A stretch of DNA of 64,000 bases, from assembly GCF_015355785.1 (NCBI RefSeq), contig NZ_JADKYW010000006.1, positions 1 to 64,000 of the forward strand, given 5' to 3'. The DNA is from Arthrobacter gandavensis (lineage in GTDB: Bacteria > Actinomycetota > Actinomycetes > Actinomycetales > Micrococcaceae). Made by a program: the position numbers and the translations under genes. Below are positions 1-10,625 of the stretch, piece after piece. Below the pieces are notes generated by a model. The model saw nothing but the letters and a program-made list of their open reading frames with translations, had not been told where the DNA came from and did not search any database. The stretch's first letter is position 1, and every line of letters begins with the position of its first letter.

Positions 1-20
1 CCGCCGGACAATCATTGACA

Positions 21-54
21 GGTTCAGGCCCCGCAGCGCTGCGGGGCCTGAACC
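21..54. terminator. Perfect 34-bp palindrome, terminator-like hairpin
   Basis: A 17-base arm (GGTTCAGGCCCCGCAGC) is followed at once by its exact reverse complement, then by TCTTTAAC. As RNA it would fold into a very stable hairpin with a short T-rich tail. That fits the terminator of a transcription unit lying left of the window. In related actinobacteria tyrS and an rRNA operon can sit upstream of this gene block, but no rRNA sequence is present here, so what it terminates is inferred. Confidence 0.6.
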
Positions 55-217
55 TCTTTAACACCCCGGTCCACCCCGGACCCGTGGGCCGACCCCCGGG
101 GGCCTTGCCTGCCTTCCCTGGCTTCTCGTCTTGTCTGGCTGCCGTGCGCTCACCCTGGACCATGGCCTGTGGCCCTGGACCGGGCACCCGCGGCTGATGC
201 CTTGCCCGCGCCGGTCC

Positions 218-283
218 TGCCCGGCTGCGGCTTCTGCCCGGGTGCGGTTTTTGCCCGGCTGTGGTTTCCGCCCGGGGCTGCCG
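218..283. repeat. 17-bp tandem repeat, about 3.5 copies
   Basis: Units of 17 bp start at 218, 235 and 252, and a degenerate part-copy starts at 269. The first reads TGCCCGGCTGCGGCTTC and the next two differ from it at two to four positions each. The tract lies in a gene-free region just left of the 51-bp periodic array, whose period is three times 17. No function is assigned. Confidence 0.7.
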
Positions 284-310
284 TCCACGGCCGGCAGCCT
301 GGACCCGGGC

Positions 311-1280
311 TCCCACCCCCTGAGGCATCCGTTCACCCCCGGGACCACACCTGGCAACAACCGCCACCACGGTTGGGAACCATCGCAGGGGAGTGCCTCA
401 CGGGCCACCTCCGCCACAACGGCTGGGAACCACTGTCGCAGTCCCGGCCACGAGGACTCGTTCCAGGCCGCCGCACTCCGCCCAGGGACCGCCGCCCGCC
501 CCGGACTCCCACCCCTTGTGACATCCGTTCACCCCCTGGACCACACCAGGCAACATCCGCCACGACGGTAGGGAAGCGCGGGAGCCGGAAAACCTCACGG
601 GCCACCTCCGCCACGACGGGGCGGGAAGCACTGTCGCCGTCCCGGCCACGAGGACTCGTTCCAGCCACCGCGCCCCGCCCAGGGCGGCGGCCCGGACCGG
701 CAACTGTCCCGGATCCGTGCTCCTGCCCCCAGGCCAGCGCTTCCCATCATCTGTGAGATTTGCTGACTAGCGAGGCCACATGCGGCAACACCTGTCACCA
801 CGGTTGGGAACCATCCCCGGGGAATGTCTCACGGGCCACCTTCGTCACGCCGGCTGGGAACCACGGATGCTGCAGAGTCTCATGGGCCACTACTGCCACG
901 ACGGCTGGGAACCGCGGCGGGTGCAGAGCCTCACAGGTATCAACGGCCACGGACGCTGGGAAGATGGGTCGCGCGGAAGCCCGACACGTACCGCCGTCCA
1001 CAACGTCTTGGGAACCACCGCCACAATAGGTGGTCCGAAGTCCGGAGACAGTGCAGACCTGGATCCCACCACCGGGCACTATCTCTGGTCTTGCACCCCG
1101 CCCCAGATTCCCATCCCCTGTGTCATTTGCCGTGCCGCGGGAAATCACAAGGCGTCAAGCGCCACGACAGCTGGGAATCACGACAAGCGCGCACCCCCAC
1201 GGGTCACACCCGGCACGACGGATGGGAAGCAGGGGCAGGTCAGTGTCCCATGGTTATCTACTGTCACGATGTGTGGGAAG
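311..1280. repeat. Degenerate interspersed repeat array, 50-51 bp period
   Basis: A core resembling CACGACGGCTGGGAACC recurs at 365, 415, 561, 612, 796, 846, 897, 948, 999, 1163, 1214 and 1265. Neighbours within a run are 50 or 51 bp apart. Most copies follow a second conserved stretch, CTCACGGGCCACCT. Runs are introduced by an element like TCCCATCCCCTGTGACATTTG near 311, 507, 742 and 1108. The block at about 300-495 is also duplicated at about 496-692 with a 196-197 bp offset. The copies diverge too much for a CRISPR array and no cas gene is near. No continuous plausible ORF covers the array, although reverse-strand frames show a 17-residue periodicity. Function unknown. Confidence 0.8.
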
Positions 1281-1596
1281 AACGGTCGTGAGTGGGTCCC
1301 ATAGGCAGAGTGGGCGGGTCCCAAGGGCAACGATGGCAAACTCGGGTGCGAATCACGCGCGTCAGAAGGCTGCTGCCCCAGAGCAGGCTCGCGGGAAGTG
1401 GTGAGCTTCACGGCGCTTTGCAGGTCAGGCTCGGCCCGGCGGAGCGGGGAGGCTGCGCTCTGCCTTAGAATTGATAAGGACCCCGTGCGGTCCCTATGAC
1501 TTTTGCAGGCCTGATCCTGCCAATCACCTACACATACATAGTGACGAGCGACTGCAGTAAATTCCGTTGGTCGGCTCACGACGAGAGGAACTCAGC
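1281..1596. other. Gene-free leader region before the TPR-type gene
   Basis: About 316 bp without a supported gene. Faint remnants of the periodic array may reach about 1400. A short inverted repeat at 1478-1496 (AGGACC, CCGTGCG, GGTCCCT) could form a weak hairpin. The promoter of the downstream operon must lie here or further left, but I see no convincing -35/-10 pair. Confidence 0.4.
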
Positions 1597-3393
1597 ATGT
1601 CCGAGCAGAACAACCGGGAAGATCGGGACAGCCAGGGGCGCCCCCGCGCGAACGATCGTAAGCCCCCGCAGCGCAAGTCCTACAACGACAGGCAGTCCTC
1701 TGCCGGGCGTCCGGCTCGTGAAGGTGAACGTAAGCCGTTCAGCAAGGACCGGGGAGACCGTAAGCCGTTCAGCTCTGACCGTCCCTCGCGCGATGGAGAA
1801 CGTCGTCCCTTCAACTCTGATCGGGGTGAGCGTAAGCCGTTTGCTGGCCGTGACGATCGTAAGCCGTTCAATAGGGATTCCCGGGATCGCAAGCCTTTTG
1901 GTGATCGTCCGGCTCGTGATGGTGAGCGTGGTTCCTTCAACTCTGATCGGGGTGAGCGTAAGCCGTTTGCTGGCCGTGACGATCGTAAGCCGTTCAATAG
2001 GGATTCCCGGGATCGCAAGCCTTTTGGTGATCGTCCGGCTCGCGACGGTGAGCGTAAGCCCTTTAACTCTGATCGTCCGGCTCGCGACGGTGAGCGTAAG
2101 CCCTTTAACTCTGATCGTGGTGAGCGTAAGCCGTTCAGCTCTGACCGTCCTTCGCGTGATGGTGAACGTCGTCCCTTCAACTCTGATCGTGGTGAGCGTA
2201 AGCCCTTTAACTCTGATCGTCCGGCTCGTGATGGGGAGCGTAAGCCTTTCAGTAAAGAGGGCGGCTCTCGCAAGCCTTTCAGCAGTGATCGCGGTGAGCG
2301 CAAGCCTTTTGGTGATCGTCCGGCCCGCGACGGGGAGCGCAAGCCCTTCCGCAAAGATGATCGTCCGCAGCGGACCAATGATCGTCCGCAGCGCCACAGC
2401 GCCGAGGAAGCGCCCGTCACCGAGCGCAAGCACAACGCCCGCGACCTGCGCAGTGCCAACCGCGCCGGCCGTGAACGCTCACCTGAAATCGACGATGACG
2501 TCACGGGCCAGGAACTGGACAAGGTCACCCGCGCCCAGCTGCGCAACCTCGAGGAAGTCAACGGTGAATGGGTTTCCAAGCACCTGGTGATGGCCGGCCG
2601 CCTGATCGATGCAGATCCCGAGCTCGCCTTCCAGCACGCCCTGGCAGCCAGCCGCCGAGGGGGCCGCCTTGCAGCAGTCCGTGAAGCCGTAGCGCTGACT
2701 GCCTATGCAGCAGGAGAGTTCGGTGATGCGCTGCGCGAGTTCCGGACTCACCGCCGAATCAGCGGATCCAGCGAATACCTGGCCATGATGGCGGACTGTG
2801 AACGCGGTTTGGGCCGCCCGGACCGCGCGCTGGACCTGGTCCGCTCCGAGGAAGCCGCCGGTCTGGACAACGCCGGCAAGGTTGACATCGCAATCGTTGC
2901 CTCCGGCGCCCGGATGGACATGGAGCAGTACGACGCCGCGGTCAGCGCCCTGGAGATTCCGCAGCTGGATAAGAACCGCGCGTTCTCCTACAGCCCGAGG
3001 CTCTTCCGCGCCTACGCCGACGCCCTCGAGCTGGCAGGCCGCCGGAACGAGGCAGAGCCGTGGCGCCGCCAGGCACTGCTGGCTGAGAGTGTTCTGGGCA
3101 TTGGAGAATTCGCTGAGCCGGAAATCATGGATCTTGGAGAGGACGACGAGCCCGCCGGCAAGCCCCGCTTCCGCCGCGACAGCGAGAATGCGGGTCACGA
3201 CGCCGAAGCGGAGGACCGTTCCGCGAACTACGCCGAGCGCCCCGAAACCGCAGCTAACCCTGCCGACATCGACGCCGAGGACGCCGACGCTCTGCCCACC
3301 GATGAGCACGAATCGGTCCTGGGTGCAGAAGAAGCCGAAGCGGACAGCGAGGACGACGACGACGCCCGCCAGAGCGCGGACAGCAATGACTGA
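1597..3393 (+). CDS. Repeat-rich TPR-type protein (Rv1691-like position)
   Basis: A 598-residue protein with two unlike halves. Residues about 1-270 are a low-complexity, probably disordered chain of repeats built on DGERKPFNSDR and DRKPFGDRPAR, rich in Arg, Lys, Asp, Gly and Phe. Residues about 290-500 are Ala/Leu/Arg-rich and helical and look like TPR or solenoid repeats. The C-terminus is strongly acidic. ATG 1597 is chosen because GAGAGGAA lies eight bases upstream. It starts the operon that continues with the HAD gene (8-bp overlap). The mycobacterial gene in this place, Rv1691, is a TPR-type protein; the N-terminal repeats look like a lineage-specific expansion. The charge pattern suggests RNA or ribosome contact, but that is inference. 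Confidence 0.9.
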   Translation: MSEQNNREDRDSQGRPRANDRKPPQRKSYNDRQSSAGRPAREGERKPFSKDRGDRKPFSSDRPSRDGERRPFNSDRGERKPFAGRDDRKPFNRDSRDRKPFGDRPARDGERGSFNSDRGERKPFAGRDDRKPFNRDSRDRKPFGDRPARDGERKPFNSDRPARDGERKPFNSDRGERKPFSSDRPSRDGERRPFNSDRGERKPFNSDRPARDGERKPFSKEGGSRKPFSSDRGERKPFGDRPARDGERKPFRKDDRPQRTNDRPQRHSAEEAPVTERKHNARDLRSANRAGRERSPEIDDDVTGQELDKVTRAQLRNLEEVNGEWVSKHLVMAGRLIDADPELAFQHALAASRRGGRLAAVREAVALTAYAAGEFGDALREFRTHRRISGSSEYLAMMADCERGLGRPDRALDLVRSEEAAGLDNAGKVDIAIVASGARMDMEQYDAAVSALEIPQLDKNRAFSYSPRLFRAYADALELAGRRNEAEPWRRQALLAESVLGIGEFAEPEIMDLGEDDEPAGKPRFRRDSENAGHDAEAEDRSANYAERPETAANPADIDAEDADALPTDEHESVLGAEEAEADSEDDDDARQSADSND

Positions 3394-4381
3394 GCCGCTG
3401 CTGGGGCGTTTCGACGCGGTTTTTGCGGACCTGGACGGAGTGGTCTATGCCGGCCCGCACGCTATCCCCGGAGCGCCGGAGGCGTTGCAGGGTCTGGAGG
3501 CTGCCGGCATCAAGCTCGCATACATCACCAACAATGCATCACGTTCCTCGGCAATGGTCGCGGAGCACCTGCGTGAACTTGGGGCACCCGCCACGGCGGT
3601 GAATGTTTTCGGCTCGGCGCAGGCCGGGGCGGAGCTGCTGGCCGGACTGGTGCCTGCCGGCAGCAAGGTGCTGGTCACCGGAAGTGCAACGCTGAGGGAC
3701 CAGGTGCGGGCCCAGGGCATGGTTCCGGTCGACTCGGCCGAGGACAGCCCCGCAGCGGTGATCCAGGGGTTCGACCCCGGGCTCGGCTGGAAGGACCTCG
3801 CCGAAGCAGCGTTTGCCGTAGCCGCTGGGGCAGTGTGGGTCGCCACGAACACGGACCTGTCCATACCGCAGGCGCGCGGCATCGCCCCGGGCAACGGCAC
3901 GCTGGTAGCTGCAGTGACTGCCGCTACCGGGCGGCGTCCAGTGGTAGCCGGCAAGCCGGAAGCGCCGCTGTTTACGACGGCGGCACGCCACCTGGGAGTG
4001 GAACGCCCGCTCGTCGTCGGCGACCGGCTGGACACCGACATCCTGGGCGGCACCAACGCCGGTTACGCGACCGCCCTGGTACTCACCGGCGTGGACAGCC
4101 CGGCCTCTGCGCTGGCCGCGCGCACCCAGGAGCGGCCCGGCTTCCTCATCCCATCCCTGTCAGCCCTCTACGAGCCGTACCCGGCTTCGCAAGCCGTTGA
4201 GGGTGGAGTTAGCTGCGGTTCAGCCACGGCACGGGTCAGTGGAGAAGAAGTGCTCGTCGAGGCACCCGAGGGGGACCTGGACGGGTGGCGCGCTGCGTGC
4301 GCCGCGTGGTGGGGAGAACACCCGGAGGCTGTTGAGGCAACGAACCCGCAGGTCCGCTGGACTGTCGGTGCCGGACGCTAG
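3386..4381 (+). CDS. HAD-IIA family sugar/nucleotide phosphatase
   Basis: A 331-residue hydrolase of the HAD superfamily, subclass IIA (NagD/PGP-like). The nucleophile motif DLDGV begins at D15, ITNNAS is the second motif, and GKPEAP followed by VVGDRLDTDILGG supplies the Lys and the acidic metal site. About 60 residues at the C-terminus fall outside the usual NagD fold and look like an extra domain. Members dephosphorylate small phosphometabolites; the substrate cannot be read from sequence. ATG 3386 overlaps the upstream gene by 8 bp, so the two are translationally coupled. Confidence 0.92.
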   Translation: MTEPLLGRFDAVFADLDGVVYAGPHAIPGAPEALQGLEAAGIKLAYITNNASRSSAMVAEHLRELGAPATAVNVFGSAQAGAELLAGLVPAGSKVLVTGSATLRDQVRAQGMVPVDSAEDSPAAVIQGFDPGLGWKDLAEAAFAVAAGAVWVATNTDLSIPQARGIAPGNGTLVAAVTAATGRRPVVAGKPEAPLFTTAARHLGVERPLVVGDRLDTDILGGTNAGYATALVLTGVDSPASALAARTQERPGFLIPSLSALYEPYPASQAVEGGVSCGSATARVSGEEVLVEAPEGDLDGWRAACAAWWGEHPEAVEATNPQVRWTVGAGR

Positions 4382-4390
4382 GCTGTGCCC

Positions 4391-4669
4391 GTGGAAGAAG
4401 AGACTGGCGGGGACACCCCAAAACCGGACCTGACCGGGGATCCGGCTGTTGACCAGGTGCTGTCCGGCTTGGCAGACGCCGGCGAAACCCCGGTGGGTGA
4501 ACATGCGGCGCTCTACGGAGCACTGCATGACGGCCTGCTCGCTGCCCTGAATGAGGAGCCGGGCCGATCCCCGGATCCCGTTCCGGGCGCCGGTTCCGCC
4601 TCCGGCCCGCGGCTCCCGTCCGGCGGGGCGCCCGGTCCCGTTCCGCGTCCGGAACAGGGGCACCCCTAG
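4391..4669 (+). CDS. Small conserved hypothetical protein
   Basis: About 92 residues between the HAD gene and tlyA. The first 60 residues are acidic with an amphipathic stretch (VDQVLSGLADAGE, then HAALYGALHDGLLAALNEE). The rest is Pro/Gly-rich and probably disordered. GTG 4391 has AGG eight bases upstream; GTG 4385 is an alternative two codons earlier. The stop lies two bases before the tlyA GTG. Actinobacteria often carry a small uncharacterised gene here (compare Rv1693). Function unknown; it is a real gene mainly because of its snug operon position. Confidence 0.7.
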   Translation: MEEETGGDTPKPDLTGDPAVDQVLSGLADAGETPVGEHAALYGALHDGLLAALNEEPGRSPDPVPGAGSASGPRLPSGGAPGPVPRPEQGHP

Positions 4670-4670
4670 C

Positions 4671-5543
4671 GTGGCCCGGCTTGACCAGGAACTCGTGACC
4701 CGCGGCCTGGCACGTTCGCGCACCCATGCAGCTAAGCTCATCGCGGCTGGCCGCGTACGGCGCGGCCAGACGGTACTCACCAAAGCTTCGTCATCCATCC
4801 AGCCGGACGAGCCGCTCAGCGTGGCCGATGACGGCGGACCAGACTACGTCAGCCGTGCCGGGCACAAGCTGGCCGGCGCACTCGCCGCATTTCCGGGCGT
4901 CGACCCCGCCGGCCTGCGCTGCCTGGACGCCGGAGCCTCGACCGGAGGCTTCACCGATGTGCTGCTGCGCGCCGGGGCCCGCGAAGTCGCAGCAGTGGAC
5001 GTAGGGCATGGCCAGCTGGTCGAGTCGCTGCGCGCGGATCCCCGTGTCCGCGTCTTTGAAGGCATGAACGTCCGCTACTTCACGCCGGCGGACATCGGCG
5101 GCACCGTGGACCTCACCGTAGCCGACCTGAGTTTCATTTCGCTGACCCTGGTGATCGGGCCGCTGGCAGCTGCCACTCGGCCGGGAGGCAGCCTGCTGTT
5201 GATGGCGAAACCCCAGTTCGAGGTGGGCAGGGAGCTGCTGAACCGCACCGGCGTCGTCACCGATCCGGTACGCCACCGGCTTGCCGTGGAGCGGGTGGCC
5301 GGTGCGGCATTGGACGCCGGTCTGGAAATAAGCGGAATCGCCCGCAGTCCTTTGCCCGGGCAGAACGGGAATGTGGAATTCTTTATGTGGATGACGGTCC
5401 CGGAGGGGACTCCCCATGACACCGCAGAGCGTGCGGCAGCGGCATCGGCACTGGTCCACCGCGTTTTTGGCGGACAGGCCGCGTTTGCGGAGGCGCCGCA
5501 GGGCATAGAAGACTGGCGGGACGGCAACACACTTGCTCCGTAA
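4671..5543 (+). CDS. tlyA: TlyA rRNA 2'-O-methyltransferase
   Basis: A 290-residue TlyA/HlyA protein. An S4 RNA-binding domain spans about residues 1-60. An FtsJ-type SAM-dependent methyltransferase follows, with the SAM loop CLDAGASTGGFTDVL and motifs VADLSFISL and KPQFEVG. In mycobacteria TlyA methylates 16S C1409 and 23S C1920 and sets capreomycin susceptibility; the same reaction is inferred. The start is GTG 4671, directly behind the small gene. Domain order and length are normal. Confidence 0.95.
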   Translation: MARLDQELVTRGLARSRTHAAKLIAAGRVRRGQTVLTKASSSIQPDEPLSVADDGGPDYVSRAGHKLAGALAAFPGVDPAGLRCLDAGASTGGFTDVLLRAGAREVAAVDVGHGQLVESLRADPRVRVFEGMNVRYFTPADIGGTVDLTVADLSFISLTLVIGPLAAATRPGGSLLLMAKPQFEVGRELLNRTGVVTDPVRHRLAVERVAGAALDAGLEISGIARSPLPGQNGNVEFFMWMTVPEGTPHDTAERAAAASALVHRVFGGQAAFAEAPQGIEDWRDGNTLAP

Positions 5544-5565
5544 CGGGGCAGAACAGGACTGGAAG

Positions 5566-6510
5566 ATGAGCAGACGGATACTGGTGCTCGCGCACACCGG
5601 CCGGAAGGCCGCCATGGCTGCGGCCCAGGAAGTCTGCACGCAGCTGCACGCCGCCGGTCTGGTGCCGGTGATGCGGCGTAAGGACCTTGAGGACATCCAG
5701 GCCGAATACGGACAGCTCACCGTCCCCACCGAGATTGTCGGAGAAGACGTCCAGCTTGGCGATGTTGACCTCGGCATGGTGCTGGGCGGCGACGGTACCA
5801 TCCTGCGTGCCGCGGAACTGGTGCGCGACACCGAAGTCCCGCTGCTTGGCGTGAACCTGGGCCACGTTGGCTTCCTGGCCGAAAGTGAACGCGAAGATCT
5901 GGAAAAGACCGTGGGCTGGGTTGTGGACCGTGCCTACACGGTAGAGGAACGCCTCACCATCGACGTGAAGGTCTGGCTGGACAGCACGCTGCTCGCCCAC
6001 ACCTGGGCCCTGAACGAAGCCGCAGTCGAGAAGGCCGACCGCCAGCGCATGCTGGAAGTAGTCATGGAGGTGGACGGCCGCCCCATTTCATCCTTCGGCT
6101 GCGACGGCGTTGTCATGGCCACCCCTACAGGTTCCACCGCGTACGCCTTCTCCGCCGGGGGACCGGTGGTCTGGCCCGAGGTGGAGGCACTGCTGATCAC
6201 CCCGATCAGCGCCCACGCCGTGTTCTCCAGGCCCCTCGTGGTGGCCCCGGACTCGATCCTGGCGGTGGAGATCCTGACCCGGAACGCCGCCTACGGACTG
6301 CTCTGGTGCGACGGCCGGCGCAGCCTGGACCTGCCCCCGGGCGCCCGGGTGGAAGTCACCCGGTCCACGATGCCCGTCCGGCTTGCCCGAACCCACCAGA
6401 CACCATTCTCCGAACGCCTGGTCCGCAAGTTCCAGCTGCCCACCCAGGGCTGGCGCGGACCTGCAAACCACCCCGCAGACGCAGCCGAGAGCGGAGGAGT
6501 GCTCCCATGA
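5566..6510 (+). CDS. nadK: NAD kinase
   Basis: A 314-residue ATP/polyphosphate-NAD kinase that makes NADP in the cytosol. The GGDGT motif is in LGGDGTILRAAEL, followed by the NE/D region ALNEAAVEK and the second conserved motif TPTGSTAYAFSAGGP. ATG 5566 gives MSRRILVLAHTGR, the expected Rossmann-like opening; a longer in-frame start at 5533 is less likely. It lies between tlyA and recN, the usual actinobacterial order, and its stop overlaps the recN start. Confidence 0.95.
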   Translation: MSRRILVLAHTGRKAAMAAAQEVCTQLHAAGLVPVMRRKDLEDIQAEYGQLTVPTEIVGEDVQLGDVDLGMVLGGDGTILRAAELVRDTEVPLLGVNLGHVGFLAESEREDLEKTVGWVVDRAYTVEERLTIDVKVWLDSTLLAHTWALNEAAVEKADRQRMLEVVMEVDGRPISSFGCDGVVMATPTGSTAYAFSAGGPVVWPEVEALLITPISAHAVFSRPLVVAPDSILAVEILTRNAAYGLLWCDGRRSLDLPPGARVEVTRSTMPVRLARTHQTPFSERLVRKFQLPTQGWRGPANHPADAAESGGVLP

Positions 6511-8231
6511 TCGAAGAAATCCGCATCCGGGACCTGGGCGTCATCACCGATGCGACGCTGACGCTGGGTTCCGGTTTTACCGTGGTCACCGGTGAGACCG
6601 GCGCGGGAAAGACCATGGTCATCACCGCCCTCGGGCTGCTGCTGGGTGCCCGCTCGGACGCCGGTGCGGTCCGCACGGGCGCCAAGTCCGCCCTGGCCGA
6701 AGCCGTGGTGCGGCTCTCGCCGGACAGCCCTGCCGTTGTCCGCGCTGCGGACGCTGGTGCGGAGCTGGAAGAGTACGACGGCGGCACTGAACTGCTCGTG
6801 GCGCGCACCGTCAACGCCGACGGCCGCAGCCGTGCACACCTGGGCGGACGATCCGCTCCGGTGGGCGTACTGGCAGAGGTGGGCAGCCACCTGGTGGCCG
6901 TCCACGGACAGACTGACCAGCTGCGGCTCAAGAGCACCACCGCCCAGCGGGAAGCCCTGGACAAATACGCCGGGGAAACCCTGAACGCGGCCATGAGCGC
7001 CTACCGGCAGGGCTACGACCGGTGGCGATCCGCGGCCGCGGAGCTGACTGAGCTGCGGGAGACCGCCCGGGAACGCCTGCGCGAAGCCGAATACCTTGCC
7101 GCGTCGCTGGAGGAGATAGACGCCGCCGCCCCCGAACCGGCCGAGGACGAGAACCTGAAGACCGAGGCCATGCGCCTGGGCAACATCGAAGAACTGCGCA
7201 CCGCCTCGGTTGGTGCCCACGCCGCGCTGGTTGCCGGGGATTTCTCCGACGGATCGGACGCCACCTCGCTGGTGGACGCGGCCAAGCGCCAGCTGGAACT
7301 GGCCGGTGAACACGACCCTGCACTGGCTGCTGCAGCCGGTCGGCTCGCCGAGGTGGGCTACATCCTCGCGGACATCGCCGCTGAACTCTCCAGCTACAGC
7401 GCGTCACTGGATTCAGACGGCCCCGGCCGGCTCGCCGAGGTGGAAGCCCGGAGGGCTGAGCTTGCCACTCTGGTGCGGAAGTACGCTCCCAGCATCGATG
7501 AGGTTCTGGAATGGGCCGAGACCAGCCGGGCCCGCCTGGCCGATCTGGGGGACGACGGCAACCGCATCGAATCCCTGGAGGCCGAACTGGCCGAGCTTGA
7601 AGCCAGGCTGCGGGACGAGGCAGAGGGCCTGAGCAAGCTGCGCACCGAAGCCGCCGCCGAATTGGGGGAGCGCGTCAGCGCAGAGCTGACCGCCCTGGCC
7701 ATGCCGGATGCACGGCTCGTGATCAACGTCGAGCCCACCGGTGAGCTTGGTCCGTACGGCGCCGATGCCATTGAGTTCCTGCTCGCGCCGCACCCCGGCG
7801 CCCCGCCCCGCCCGCTGGGCAAGGGTGCCTCCGGCGGCGAACTCTCCCGGGTCATGCTCGCCATTGAGGTGGTGCTGGCAGAGGTGGACCCGGTGCCGAC
7901 CTTCGTCTTCGACGAGGTGGATGCCGGCGTCGGCGGCAAGGCGGCCATTGAAATCGGGCGCCGCCTGGCGATGCTCGCCCGGCACGTCCAGGTGATTGTG
8001 GTCACCCACCTGCCCCAGGTGGCGGCCTTCGCGGGCCACCATATCCGCGTGATTAAAACCTCTTCCTCCGCAGGCGACGGAACCGGCGTAACCGCCAGCG
8101 ACGTCGTCGTGCTGGACCGCGAAGCCCGGATCAGGGAACTGGCCCGGATGCTTGCGGGCCACGAGGACTCGGAGTCGGCCCGCGCCCACGCCGAGGAACT
8201 GCTGGCGACGGCTGCCGTCCCCGGTGAGTAA
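6507..8231 (+). CDS. recN: DNA repair protein RecN
   Basis: A 574-residue SMC-like ATPase for double-strand-break repair. Walker A is GETGAGKT at residues 29-36. A long coiled-coil region fills the middle. The ABC signature and Walker B lie in GKGASGGELSRVML and FVFDEVDAGVGG, followed by the switch region VIVVTHLPQVAAF. ATG 6507 overlaps the nadK stop and has GGAGG-like sequence seven bases upstream. Length and motif order are normal for the family. Confidence 0.96.
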   Translation: MIEEIRIRDLGVITDATLTLGSGFTVVTGETGAGKTMVITALGLLLGARSDAGAVRTGAKSALAEAVVRLSPDSPAVVRAADAGAELEEYDGGTELLVARTVNADGRSRAHLGGRSAPVGVLAEVGSHLVAVHGQTDQLRLKSTTAQREALDKYAGETLNAAMSAYRQGYDRWRSAAAELTELRETARERLREAEYLAASLEEIDAAAPEPAEDENLKTEAMRLGNIEELRTASVGAHAALVAGDFSDGSDATSLVDAAKRQLELAGEHDPALAAAAGRLAEVGYILADIAAELSSYSASLDSDGPGRLAEVEARRAELATLVRKYAPSIDEVLEWAETSRARLADLGDDGNRIESLEAELAELEARLRDEAEGLSKLRTEAAAELGERVSAELTALAMPDARLVINVEPTGELGPYGADAIEFLLAPHPGAPPRPLGKGASGGELSRVMLAIEVVLAEVDPVPTFVFDEVDAGVGGKAAIEIGRRLAMLARHVQVIVVTHLPQVAAFAGHHIRVIKTSSSAGDGTGVTASDVVVLDREARIRELARMLAGHEDSESARAHAEELLATAAVPGE

Positions 8232-8267
8232 TACCCCAACCAACAAAAGGTGATAGGCTCGAATTCC

Positions 8268-9944
<1,677 letters not shown>

Positions 9945-9948
9945 GGCC

Positions 9949-10617
9949 ATGAGCAAGGACTGGGGGCTCGCCGATGAACAAAGTCCGCGACGGCTGCTTG
10001 AATCATCCGTGGTTTACAGCGGTCCCATTTGGGATGTGTTGAGCGAAAAGTTCACCCTGACCGACGGCGGCGAGCCCCTGGTCCGCGACTTCATCCGGCA
10101 CCCCGGTGCCGTGGCCATCCTGGCCATGAATGAGCAGGGTCAAATCCTGCTCATCAACCAGTACCGGCATCCCGTGCGCATGACGCTGTGGGAAATCCCG
10201 GCCGGCCTTCTGGACGTTGAAGGCGAGGACTACCTCACCGCCGCTGTCCGTGAGCTGGCTGAGGAAGCGGACCTGGTGGCAGAGGACTGGAACGTCCTGA
10301 CTGATCTGTTCCTTTCCCCCGGATCCTCGCGTGAAGAGCTGCGTATTTACCTGGCACGGAGCCTGCACCAAATTCCCGAAGCAGACCGTCACGAACGCTT
10401 CCATGAGGAAGCGGAAATCAAAATGATGTGGGTGGACCTCGACGACGCCGTCACAGCCGTGCTGGAAGGGCGGATCCACAGCCCCTCCGCGGCAGCGGCA
10501 GTCCTCGCGGCTGCTGCGGCGCGCAATACCGGTTACACCGGCCTGCGTCCGGGCGACGCACCGTGGCCGGAACACCATTCGGAGCATCACGCCTGGCCCA
10601 ACGGTTCCGTCCGCTAG
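9949..10617 (+). CDS. Nudix hydrolase, ADP-ribose pyrophosphatase type
   Basis: A 222-residue Nudix enzyme of the ADP-ribose pyrophosphatase group. The Nudix helix is [17 protein letters not shown], preceded by PAGLLDVEG; this subfamily has one extra residue compared with the textbook box. The loop [17 protein letters not shown] fits the ADPRase group. It starts four bases after pyrG stops. The mycobacterial counterpart in the same place is Rv1700. It probably hydrolyses ADP-ribose to AMP and ribose-5-phosphate. Substrate inferred from subfamily and position. Confidence 0.9.
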   Translation: MSKDWGLADEQSPRRLLESSVVYSGPIWDVLSEKFTLTDGGEPLVRDFIRHPGAVAILAMNEQGQILLINQYRHPVRMTLWEIPAGLLDVEGEDYLTAAVRELAEEADLVAEDWNVLTDLFLSPGSSREELRIYLARSLHQIPEADRHERFHEEAEIKMMWVDLDDAVTAVLEGRIHSPSAAAAVLAAAAARNTGYTGLRPGDAPWPEHHSEHHAWPNGSVR

Positions 10618-10625
10618 GGGAACCA

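Noticed and set aside
1-60. End of a 5S rRNA gene
   Set aside because: The first 20 bases show no rRNA match; only the terminator-like palindrome is supported.
365-1280. CRISPR array
   Set aside because: Repeats differ at many positions, have no constant spacer boundaries, and no cas genes are in the window.
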